A stretch of 64,000 bases of DNA. It comes from Nocardiopsis sp. JB363. GTDB taxonomy: Bacteria > Actinomycetota > Actinomycetes > Streptosporangiales > Streptosporangiaceae. Under the pieces are notes generated by a model. It saw nothing but the letters and a program-made list of their open reading frames with translations, was not told the origin of the DNA and did not search any database. Numbering within the stretch: the first letter of the stretch is position 1; each line of letters opens with the position of its first letter. The position numbers and the translations under genes were made by a program. Below, one piece after another: positions 21,601-28,884 of this stretch. The stretch spans positions 33,382 through 97,381 of the forward strand of contig NZ_FRFF01000006.1 in assembly GCF_900143625.1 (NCBI RefSeq), read 5' to 3'.

Positions 21601-24600
21601 GGGGTCGTCCGCGGTGGCGCGGTCAACCACGGCGGGCGCACGAACGGCTTCACCGTGCCCTCGGTGTCCGCCCAGGCCGACGTGGTCGGGCGTGCGCTGC
21701 ACACGGCCGGGGTGCCGGCTGCCGAGATCGACTACGTGGAGGCGCACGGCACGGGCACACTGCTCGGCGATCCCATCGAGGTCTCGGCGCTCGGCGGGGT
21801 ATTCGCCGGATCGGGCCCGGACTGCCCGATCGGATCGGTCAAGTCCAACATCGGGCACCTTGAGTCGGCCGCGGGCATCGCCGCGCTCACGAAGGTCCTC
21901 CTACAGTTCGAGTACGCCGAGTTGGTACCGTCCCTGCACTCGGAGCCGGGCAACCCCGAGATCGGTTTCCATGGCCTGCGCGTGCAGCGCGCGCACGAGC
22001 CGTGGGCCAAGCGGTCGGGCACGGCGCCCCTCACCGCGTCGATCAGTTCCTTCGGCGCGGGCGGGGCCAACTCTCACCTGGTCGTGGCGGCTGACGACGC
22101 TCCAGTGGCCGCGAACGGCCCCGGTGACGGCGGACAACAGATCGTACGCCTGTCGGCCCGGTCGGACCGCTCCTTGCGAGAATCCGCGCGGCGGCTCGCC
22201 GACCACCTCGACCCCGGGCGGACCGCAGCGACCGCGGACCGGACGGCCGACGTCGTCGCGGCGGTGGCGGACGTCGCCGGTCTGGGCGCGGCCGACGTCG
22301 ACCTCGACGCCGATCCGTCCGAGTTCGGGCTGGACGCGTTCACGGCCACGGAGATCGCCTCCCGTGTCGCGCCCCCTGGACAGGAGGAGAGCATCGCCCG
22401 ATTCCTCGGTGTCGCTCGATCATTCCGCGAGGTCGCCGCCCAGCTGCCCCGGGAGGACGCGCCCGGAGCCGGCACGGGCCCCGCTCTCGCCGACGTCGCG
22501 TTCACCCTCGCCTCGGGCCGGGACGAGTTCGACGAACGCCTCGCCTTGGTGGTCGACGGGGTCGACGAGCTCTTGGCACGGTTGCGGGAGTTCGCCGCGA
22601 CGGGCACCGAGACGCACCGCGCGGGCCGGACCGGCGAAGAGGACCGGGCCCTGTCGGAACTGTTCGGCGGACCGTCCGGCGAGCGGTTCCTTGACGGGAT
22701 TCTCCGCGAGGGGCGGCTCGACGAGCTCGCGAAGCTGTGGACGCAGGGCTACTCCGTGCCCTGGAGCGGGTCCCCGGCTGGGGAACGCCGCCGCGTCCCG
22801 CTGCCCGGCTATGCGTTCGACCGTATGGAGATGTGGCTGCCCGGGATGTCCGCGGAGGACGCGCCGGCTGACGGGCCGACCGAACCCCGCCCCGCGGATA
22901 CCCGGCACGTGGAGCCCTGGACCGTGGCGAACAACCCCGTGGATGACGCTCCCGTGACCGCGGAGGCGCTGGCCGGGCCGGATTTCGGCCGCGTTGCCGA
23001 CACGGTCCGCACGGCCATGGCGACGGTGCTCGGCGCCGAACCCCACGATGTCGAACTGGACGTCCCGCACGCGGAGTTCGGTATCGACTCTGTGTTCGCC
23101 GTGGACATCGTCGACCGCTTGAACACCACTCTGGGCACTGACCTGCGTCCCACGGACTTCTTCCAGTACACGACGGTCCGCGAACTCGCGGAGCATCTGG
23201 TCGGGGTCCTGCCCCGTACCGGCCGGGCCGCGGCTACCGAGGAGCCTTCGGCCCCCATCGACGACCCCGTGGGTGAGGCCCCCGCGCAACGCCGGGGGTC
23301 TGCCCTGCCCTCGGCATCCCCGCCGCCACCCGAGCCACGGCACGCCGACATCGCCGTCGTCGGCATGGCGGTCCGCTTCCCCGGCTCGCCGACCACGGGC
23401 GAGTTCTGGGACAACCTCGTCAACGGCGTGGACAGCGTGGACATCGTCCGACCCGAGCGCTGGGACATCGGTCGGCACTTCGACGCTGACGCCCGAGCGC
23501 CGTTCCGAACCTACGGCAAGTGGGGGTCCGTCCTGGCGGACGCCGACCGGTTCGATGCGGACTTCTTCGGTTTCTCGCCCCGCGAGGCCAAGCTCATGGA
23601 CCCGCAGCAGCGGCTCTTCCTGGAGAGTTCCTGGCACGCCATGGAGTCCGCCGGATACCCCGCCGACGCGCTCCGGGGCCGCGACGTCGGCGTCTTCGTC
23701 GGCGCGTCCTCCGGCGACTACCAGAACCACCTGCGCGAGAACGGCGTGCAGCCGGAGGGCTACACCTTCACCGGAAACCACGCGGCGATGCTGCCGTCGC
23801 GCCTGTCCTACCTCCTCGACCTGCGCGGTCCCAGCCTGGCTGTGGAGACCTCGTGTTCGTCGTCCCTGATGGCCGTCCACCTCGCCTGCGAAGAGATCCG
23901 GTCCGGGCGCGTCGAGGCGGCGTTCGCCGGGGGCGTCGCCCTGCTCTTCACGCCCGAACTCCACGTGCTCGCGAGCAAGGCGCGTATGCTCTCGCCCACC
24001 GGCCGCTGCCGGACCTTCGACGCGCAGGCCGACGGCTTCGTCCCCGGCGAGGGCGTCGGCGTGGTCCTGCTCAAGTCCTTGGAACACGCGCGCCGCGACG
24101 GTGACCGCATCCTGGGCGTCGTCCGCGGCTCCGGCACGAACCAGGACGGCCGTAGCAACGGGATCACCGCTCCGAACATGGTCGCTCAGCGCGACCTGGA
24201 GGTCTCGGTCTACCGGCGGTTCGGCATCGACCCCGAGGACATCGGCTACGTGGAGTGCCACGGCACTGGTACCCGGCTCGGTGACCCGGTGGAGATCGAG
24301 GCCTTGACGGCCGCGTTCCGCGAGTTCACGGGCGAGCGGAACTTCTGCGGCCTCGGCTCGGTGAAGTCCAACATCGGCCACACGCTCACGGCCTCGGGCA
24401 TCGCGGGCTTCACCAAGGCGCTGTTGAGCCTGCGCCACCGGCGGATCGCGCCGACGCTGCACGTGACGAACGTCAACGATCACCTGCGGCTCGACGACTC
24501 CCCGTTCTACGTCGCGCGCGAGGCCCGGCCGTTCCCCAAGCCGCGCGGGGGCGAGCGGTTGGCCGCTGTCAGCTCCTTCGGGTTCAGCGGGACCAACGTG

Positions 24601-27600
24601 CACATGGTGTTGGCGGAACCGCCGGCCGAGGCGGAGCCAGGAGCCGCTCGGCACCCTGACAGCCCCGTGCTCGTTCCGCTGTCAGCCACCACGCCCGACG
24701 CGCTCGCCCGCCGAGTGCGCGCGTTGGCGTCCTTGCTGGCGGAGGGTCAGGCGGCGGACCTCACGGACGTCGCGTACACCTTGGGGGAGCGGCGCACGCA
24801 CTTCCGGCACCGCGCCGCGTTCATCGCGACTGGCGTGGACGATCTGTTGGACCAGCTGCGCCGGTGGGAGTCGGGGACACAGCAGGAGCCCGAGGCCGCA
24901 CGGGACGGCGGCGTCCTGGAGCGCGCCCGGGAACGCTACCTCGCCGGTGAGACCGTCGAGTGGGCGGAGCTGGGAACGGGCGGCCGCCTCGTCGACGCAC
25001 CCCTCTACCCCTTCGAGGACCAGCGGCACTGGGCCGTCGACCGGGAGCGGAACACAGGATCGGCTACGGTGCCGGAAACGTCCTCGTCCGGGGCGCCGAA
25101 CGATCCCACGGATCCGCGGTCCCTGGAGATCGTTCTTGATCCCAAGGATCCCTTGGTCGCCGACCACATCGTTGGCGGGCGCCCGATCCTGCCTGCCGCG
25201 GGCCACCTGAGTCTCCTCGTCGACCTCGTCCGGCGCGAGTTCGGATCACCCTTGTGCACGATTGAGCGCGCCGTCTGGATCCGCCCGGTGGTCGTGGACG
25301 AACCGCGGCGCGTCCGATTCGCCCTCACCCCCGAGGGCGACGAATGGCGCTGGGAGGTCACGAGCCGGCCCGCCACGTCGCCCGAGGAGGAACCGGTGGC
25401 GCACAGCCGTGGCCGGATCCTTCCGGGAGAGCCGGCGCACGCGCCCGACCTCGACCTGGAGGGCCTGCACACCGAACGTGACGGTGACCCCCACCTGCTC
25501 TACCACCGCTTCGACACGGTGGGTGTCCGCTACGGACCGGCTTTCCGGGCCATCACGTCTTACCGTGTGGGCTCGGACATCGTCGTGGCGTCGCTGCGGC
25601 GCACGCCCGGCGACTACCGCGACGTGCCGGTCGGGGTCCTGGACAGCGCCGCGCAGAGCCTCCTCGCGCTCCCGCCGGAGAACGACACGGGCCCGCACCT
25701 GCCCTTCGCGATGGACCGGGTGCGCGTGCTGCGCCCCGTGCCGGAGACCTGTGTCTCCGTCGTGTGGCAGGATGGCCGCGACCAATGCGGGCTCACCGTC
25801 GCCACCACGACGGGCGCGCCGTGTGTCGTCGTCGACGGAATGACCTCCCGGCCGTTGCGGGAGGCCGCCGAAGTCCACGAACTCGCACCCGTCTGGTCCG
25901 CGGTGGGTCCCGTGCCGAGCGTCCCTGGCAACTCGCCCGCGGGCGACGTGCTCGTCCTGGACAGCGGTGCCCACCCGGGGCTGACCGGCGCCGTCCTCGC
26001 CCGGCACGCCGGGTCCACCGTCCGCCGCATCGCGCTGGACGACCCCGCGCTCGCCGACGAGATGCGTCGCGTCGACGACACGGCCGCCCTCCGCCGGGTG
26101 TACGTGATCGGCGTGGCCGAGGGCACCGCGGCCGCGTCGCGTGAACGGCTCGGCCTACCGGTGCTGCGGGCACTGCGGACGCTCGCCGGAGGACGGCACG
26201 CGAGCCGAGCCCTCGACGTCGTCGTGCTCACCGTCGACGCCCACCAAGTGCACATCGACGATCCCGTCGCGCCCGCCGGGGCGCAGTTGTTCGGGTTGCA
26301 GCGCTCGCTGGCCCGGGAACGCCGCACGTGGTCGGTGCGGTGCGTCGATCTCGCCGCCGCCGACCTCGCGGGCACACCAGCGGACGTCCTGGGTCGGGCG
26401 CTCGCGCTTCCCCTAGACCCCGCCGGTCGCGAGGTCGCACTCCGCGCGGGCCGCGGCTGGACCCTGGGCCTGGACCCGGTCGGCGACGAGGACGGCACGG
26501 CCCCGGTACCCGGCTACCGCAGGGGAGGCACCTACCTGATCCTCGGCGGTGCGGGCGGTATCGGTTTCGTCACCGCCATGCATCTGGCGCGGACGGCGGG
26601 CGCGAACGTCGTCCTCCTCGGCCGCCGTCCCGAGGACGACGGCATCCGGGCCGGGCTCGACCTCATCGAACGCGCCGGGGGGCGCGGGCTGTACCTGTCG
26701 GTGGACGCGGCCGACGCCGACGCGGTGCGCGGGGCGGTGGCTGACGCCGTCGCGCGCTTCGGACCGGTCCACGGGGCTTTCCACTCCGCGCTGGTCCTGC
26801 GCGACGGCCTGCTCCAGACGATGACCGACGACGCCTATCGCGAAGTGTGCGAGCCCAAGGCGGCGGGCGCGGAGAACCTCGTGGCCGCGCTGCGCGACCA
26901 GCCGCTGGACATGTTCGTCCTCTACTCGTCGGCCCAGTCGTTCGTCGGCAACACCGGCCAGGCGAACTACGCCGCCGCGAGCACGCACCTGGACGCCTAT
27001 GCCCGGGAGCTGCGCCGGGACCGGCTGCCCGTCCGCGTCGTGAACTGGGGGTACTGGGGCGACGTCGGTATCGTTGCCGACCCGAAGTACCGCGTGCTGA
27101 TGGAGGCCAACGGCATCCATTCGGTGACCCCGGCCGAGGGCATGCGGGCGCTGGACCGCGCGGTGGCCCGTGGGAGGTTCCAGACTGTCGTCCTGAAGGC
27201 GGCCCCGGAGGGACTGGCCCAGTTCTCCGCGGGTGCCGCCACCGGCGAGCGGACGCGCGCCGCCGGCGGCGGGGAGGCGTTCGACCCGCTGGCCGGCCAC
27301 CGCGGCCCTGGTACGGCCGGGCTCGACGACGTCCTCTCCGCCCATCGAGGGATGGTTCGGCGCGGTCACGTCTGGGCGTTGCTCCAGCTCGTAGCCGTCG
27401 GGATCGTCAACAGCGACGGACGCGTCCTCCCCCGTGAGGGGTGGATGCGCATGGGGGTGCCGGAGTCCGCTGTCTCGTTCGTGTCCGCGCTGCTCCGGCA
27501 CGCGGAGGGCGCCGGCCTCGTCGAGGAGGTCCGCGGCGAGCGGAGGCTGTGCGCCAGCGCCCGCTCGATGACACCGCAGGCCGCAGAGGCCGACCTGCTG

Positions 27601-28884
27601 CGACACGGCCGGGAACACGGAGCCGTCGCTGCCCACGTGGAGCTGCTGGCCGCGTGCGTCCGCGCCTACCCCGACCTGCTCGCCGGCCGACAGGAACCGA
27701 CGGAGATCATGTTCCCGGGGTCGTCGATGCGGCTCGTCAACGCCGTCTACCAGGGCGACGTGGTCGCCGACGGTCTGAACGACCTTGTGCGGCGGGCCTT
27801 GGAGACCAGGCTCGCGTCGACGTCCGACCGGATACGGGTCGTCGAGGTCGGAGCAGGTACCGGGGGCACCACGCAGGCACTGGTGCCGGTACTCCGGCGG
27901 GAGTGGGACCGGATCGACTACGTCTACACCGACCTGTCCGCGGGGTTCCTCCGCCATGGCCGCCGAATGCTCGATGAACTCGACAATGTCGAGTTTCGCC
28001 GGATGGATGTGGCGGCGTCCCCCGCCTGGCAGGGGTTCGCGAGTGGCGCGGCGGACGTCGTTGTCGCGGCGAACGTCCTGCATGCCACGCCGGACCTGCG
28101 CGCGGCCGTGCGCCACACTGCTGAGCTGCTGCGTCCGGGCGGCTGGCTGGTGCTGCTGGAGACCACCGAGGTCAGCGAGTTCGCGACCATGACGTTCGGC
28201 CTGCTCGACGGCTGGTGGAAGTTCGAGGACGACCTGCGTGAGCCGGACTCGCCGCTCGCGTCGGTCCGAACGTGGACGTCTGTGCTGCGCGATGAGGGCT
28301 TCGACGCGGTGGCCGTGGAAGCTCCGGGCGAGATTCGCGACGGGACGATCGGGCAGCACGTGCTCGTCGCCCGCCGCGCACCGGTCGGGCCCGAGACGCT
28401 GACGCGGCCAGAGTCCGTGGGCGGTACTGCCCGGGAGGGCGTCACCGACGAGCGACCGGACGTGCCCCGCGCGTCCGCTCCGGTGGAGTCCGGTGCGGGT
28501 GCGTTGGATGTGGTGGGGGAGATTTCGGCTGTGGTGGCGGAGACCCTATGCCGTGAACCGGGGAGTGTGGTGGGAGATGTTCCGTTTACGGATTATGGGG
28601 TGGATTCGATTGTTTTGGTTGAGTTGGTGGGTGCGGTGAATGAGCGTTTGGGTGTGGATTTGAAGCCTACGGCGTTGTTCGATTTCCCGACCGTGTCGGT
28701 ATTGGCCGAGCACGTCACCGACGAACTCGGGCGGACCGAACCGCCTCCGCCATCGTTTGCGGCGGACGCCGGGCCCCCTGCAGGCCCCGTCGGGGACAAC
28801 GGCATGGACGTACTGGAGCGCCTCTCACGCGGCGCCGTATCTCTGGACGACGCGTTGCGCCAATGGGAGGACACCGGTGAATGA
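15646..28884 (+). CDS. Trans-AT polyketide synthase (ACP | KS-DH-KR-ACP | KS-ACP | KS-DH-KR-MT-ACP)
   Basis: 4412 aa from the GTG at 15646, chosen because it overlaps the previous stop (GTGA) and puts a docking-type helix (ALREGNLSREEGLALL) at the N-terminus; an in-frame start at 15520 would overlap the previous gene by 130 bases. Order: ACP Ser105, serving the KS that ends the previous protein; KS (Cys362 in TMCSSS, His497, His539); DH (His777, Asp927); a Thr/Ala/Ser-rich linker; KR (about 1299-1527, GGLGGVG); ACP Ser1615 (GLES); KS (Cys1899, His2034, His2071) with an ACP-like insert in its flanking subdomain; ACP Ser2482; KS (Cys2737 in TSCSSS, His2872, His2912); DH (His3174, Asp3333); KR (about 3622-3860); C-methyltransferase (about 3900-4245, VEVGAGTGGTT at 4066); ACP Ser4321; C-terminal docking helix (LERLSRGAVSLDDAL). 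No AT is present. The last ACP is encoded with strikingly different codon use. Confidence 0.94.
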   Translation: MNEPVRTRAVLAALREGNLSREEGLALLRRARESGAEPVEVRKPDPAPTASEPADKGAAGTALMEDTGVAEAVGALLTECIARHTGTPEQRIVSDAPFERYGFDSVMAIGVVNDLEPVFGPQPPTLLFEVRTLAELAAHLITRHPEAASRLSRTTATSQVTVPAQITAEPLPATPRPASVERPTTPRADDRGDREIAVVGISGRFPQADDVDTFWANLRDARDCIEEVPADRWDHSRVFDPEPGRAGRSYSRWGGFLSDVDRFDHAFFRISPRQAAFMDPQERLLLQEVWHALEDAGTSAGSLAGRRVGVYVGVMYSQYQLWGMGGSPYEGDYLGSSYASIANRVSHYFDLRGPSIALDTMCSSSLTGLHLATEALRAGSIDAAVVAGVNLTLHPRKHVDLSQGRFASTDGRCRAFGTGGDGYVPGEAVVATLLKRREDAERDGDRIWATVLGSAVSHGGRTNGYTTPNPDDQARVMREAMADAGVEPADISYIEAHGTGTILGDSIETRSLGAVLAGSEKRPRTMPCPVGAVKSNVGHCEASAGIVGLVKTVLQLRHGELVPSLHSERLNPDLDVPDDVLRIQQENEVWPRTGDRSRLAGVSSFGAGGASAHVVVAEAPAEPVRDDPQDREYALPLSAGSEDSLRATAAGLRRHLREHRSRLDDVEFTLVRGREHLEYRCAVVASSVEEAVERLGRVEAAGAVDTGGHGGAQETWVRSWCAGGPGVEAPNWDLAGRPVRLPGYVFARHRHWPEAADAAVGGRRVRVTRETSVNADHTVLGECVMPAAAMIELVGSLAGGDPVLESCAWPEPLRVPQEGVEVDVAIDGSASEGVFSVRTVDGGRLLCEGRLRASDGALARTEPIDPGASRWSDAEAHDGAQCYDHFSALGLDYGSGLRVIESVCTDGAGVLGAVRIKPGSSNAAALDGALQALVGFGARAGRLLLPFAIGRVEVGDRLTSARWVHAERTGTTERGGSTYDILLADADGLVVGRLDAVTVLPVQVTNPDSGRAVATSHAVSGSGASPVSAVPVATDATTATDATVVSADSPATAATPASGTSADSTDPGGAVHPSLRYLAFDWTEEPNRPAATPPGRVLLLGSDAGVARGLAAVLTGAGRPGAVSIAVPTEDGSVEVDGRRVAGLSEAVDAVGSDIDTVVDLMAAWPSTGAGSAEEVGRRVAAFDTVVRTAVRLLHEGPVRYFDVRSTDDSDSAAGAAVHRVLAVENPAYRGHTIVTGPELGEPGSEAWNRALADVLLGGLPDSAGAAGAVRLDGRTLHRQTLRMTAGPDTADHDTHPLRRGGICLVTGGLGGVGRQLAVHLARTREARVVVVGRRAAGVESDAVLQEIRDAGGAAVYVSADCSTENGARVAVDAATAAFGALHGVFHLAGVLRDGFAARKSADAMAAVLAPKVWGAVYLDEATRDLPLDCWVVFGSASAYVGVPGQIDYAWANAQITALTEERATAVRAGQRQGRTLVVSWPLWTDGGMTVDASAAEVLRTHLGWDPLTPQTGLAALDDMLCGSGTVHLPVYGDPAVIKAWATDHWGTAHAAAPAPAPAAMNPEPSERSGSSGQAPERAPARFVELVGGMVAEELGMRPWELRPEATFERLGLESVMAMNLSRALTDRLGQVPVTVFFEYRDVRELSDGLWRTHRAAAASLADPGGALGAGGVQEDARTEPVAPAPALTPAPPSAQEPPMASEPPSVPEPSRSYAVVARGSDELRRDTEDPVVIVGVSGRYPQADDLAEYWSVLRSGRDCVTEVPSDRWDHAALFDPAVGTVGRTYAKWGGFLREIAGFDCRFFNIAPAEARQLDPQERQFLQTAWHAVEDSGHSVAELAGSRTGVFAGVMHAHYQMYGAESRYRDSGFLPSSLGAGVANRVSYSLDLHGPSITVDTMCSSSLTAVHLACTSIRAGECDVALAGGVNVISHPYRYLQMAQGRFASTDGRCRSFGAGGDGYVPGEGVGVVVLKRRSAALRDGDHVYGVVRGGAVNHGGRTNGFTVPSVSAQADVVGRALHTAGVPAAEIDYVEAHGTGTLLGDPIEVSALGGVFAGSGPDCPIGSVKSNIGHLESAAGIAALTKVLLQFEYAELVPSLHSEPGNPEIGFHGLRVQRAHEPWAKRSGTAPLTASISSFGAGGANSHLVVAADDAPVAANGPGDGGQQIVRLSARSDRSLRESARRLADHLDPGRTAATADRTADVVAAVADVAGLGAADVDLDADPSEFGLDAFTATEIASRVAPPGQEESIARFLGVARSFREVAAQLPREDAPGAGTGPALADVAFTLASGRDEFDERLALVVDGVDELLARLREFAATGTETHRAGRTGEEDRALSELFGGPSGERFLDGILREGRLDELAKLWTQGYSVPWSGSPAGERRRVPLPGYAFDRMEMWLPGMSAEDAPADGPTEPRPADTRHVEPWTVANNPVDDAPVTAEALAGPDFGRVADTVRTAMATVLGAEPHDVELDVPHAEFGIDSVFAVDIVDRLNTTLGTDLRPTDFFQYTTVRELAEHLVGVLPRTGRAAATEEPSAPIDDPVGEAPAQRRGSALPSASPPPPEPRHADIAVVGMAVRFPGSPTTGEFWDNLVNGVDSVDIVRPERWDIGRHFDADARAPFRTYGKWGSVLADADRFDADFFGFSPREAKLMDPQQRLFLESSWHAMESAGYPADALRGRDVGVFVGASSGDYQNHLRENGVQPEGYTFTGNHAAMLPSRLSYLLDLRGPSLAVETSCSSSLMAVHLACEEIRSGRVEAAFAGGVALLFTPELHVLASKARMLSPTGRCRTFDAQADGFVPGEGVGVVLLKSLEHARRDGDRILGVVRGSGTNQDGRSNGITAPNMVAQRDLEVSVYRRFGIDPEDIGYVECHGTGTRLGDPVEIEALTAAFREFTGERNFCGLGSVKSNIGHTLTASGIAGFTKALLSLRHRRIAPTLHVTNVNDHLRLDDSPFYVAREARPFPKPRGGERLAAVSSFGFSGTNVHMVLAEPPAEAEPGAARHPDSPVLVPLSATTPDALARRVRALASLLAEGQAADLTDVAYTLGERRTHFRHRAAFIATGVDDLLDQLRRWESGTQQEPEAARDGGVLERARERYLAGETVEWAELGTGGRLVDAPLYPFEDQRHWAVDRERNTGSATVPETSSSGAPNDPTDPRSLEIVLDPKDPLVADHIVGGRPILPAAGHLSLLVDLVRREFGSPLCTIERAVWIRPVVVDEPRRVRFALTPEGDEWRWEVTSRPATSPEEEPVAHSRGRILPGEPAHAPDLDLEGLHTERDGDPHLLYHRFDTVGVRYGPAFRAITSYRVGSDIVVASLRRTPGDYRDVPVGVLDSAAQSLLALPPENDTGPHLPFAMDRVRVLRPVPETCVSVVWQDGRDQCGLTVATTTGAPCVVVDGMTSRPLREAAEVHELAPVWSAVGPVPSVPGNSPAGDVLVLDSGAHPGLTGAVLARHAGSTVRRIALDDPALADEMRRVDDTAALRRVYVIGVAEGTAAASRERLGLPVLRALRTLAGGRHASRALDVVVLTVDAHQVHIDDPVAPAGAQLFGLQRSLARERRTWSVRCVDLAAADLAGTPADVLGRALALPLDPAGREVALRAGRGWTLGLDPVGDEDGTAPVPGYRRGGTYLILGGAGGIGFVTAMHLARTAGANVVLLGRRPEDDGIRAGLDLIERAGGRGLYLSVDAADADAVRGAVADAVARFGPVHGAFHSALVLRDGLLQTMTDDAYREVCEPKAAGAENLVAALRDQPLDMFVLYSSAQSFVGNTGQANYAAASTHLDAYARELRRDRLPVRVVNWGYWGDVGIVADPKYRVLMEANGIHSVTPAEGMRALDRAVARGRFQTVVLKAAPEGLAQFSAGAATGERTRAAGGGEAFDPLAGHRGPGTAGLDDVLSAHRGMVRRGHVWALLQLVAVGIVNSDGRVLPREGWMRMGVPESAVSFVSALLRHAEGAGLVEEVRGERRLCASARSMTPQAAEADLLRHGREHGAVAAHVELLAACVRAYPDLLAGRQEPTEIMFPGSSMRLVNAVYQGDVVADGLNDLVRRALETRLASTSDRIRVVEVGAGTGGTTQALVPVLRREWDRIDYVYTDLSAGFLRHGRRMLDELDNVEFRRMDVAASPAWQGFASGAADVVVAANVLHATPDLRAAVRHTAELLRPGGWLVLLETTEVSEFATMTFGLLDGWWKFEDDLREPDSPLASVRTWTSVLRDEGFDAVAVEAPGEIRDGTIGQHVLVARRAPVGPETLTRPESVGGTAREGVTDERPDVPRASAPVESGAGALDVVGEISAVVAETLCREPGSVVGDVPFTDYGVDSIVLVELVGAVNERLGVDLKPTALFDFPTVSVLAEHVTDELGRTEPPPPSFAADAGPPAGPVGDNGMDVLERLSRGAVSLDDALRQWEDTGE
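22243..22458 (+). other. ACP-like segment with Ser-to-Ala change, inside KS flanking subdomain (copy 2)
   Basis: Lies in the third polyketide synthase gene, between LSARSDRSLRESARRL and DVAFTLASGR. The segment reads like an ACP (DVVAAVADVAGLGAADVDLD, then EFGLDAFTATEIASRV), but the serine attachment site is Ala2231. A normal ACP with serine (Ser2482) follows about 250 residues later, so this is an additional, non-carrying copy. The module has no reductive domains. Confidence 0.6.

Noticed and set aside
28757..28876. Upstream extension of the fourth synthase protein
   Set aside because: No ribosome site and overlap with the previous gene; the GTG at 28877 has GGGAGG and a conserved-looking N-terminus.
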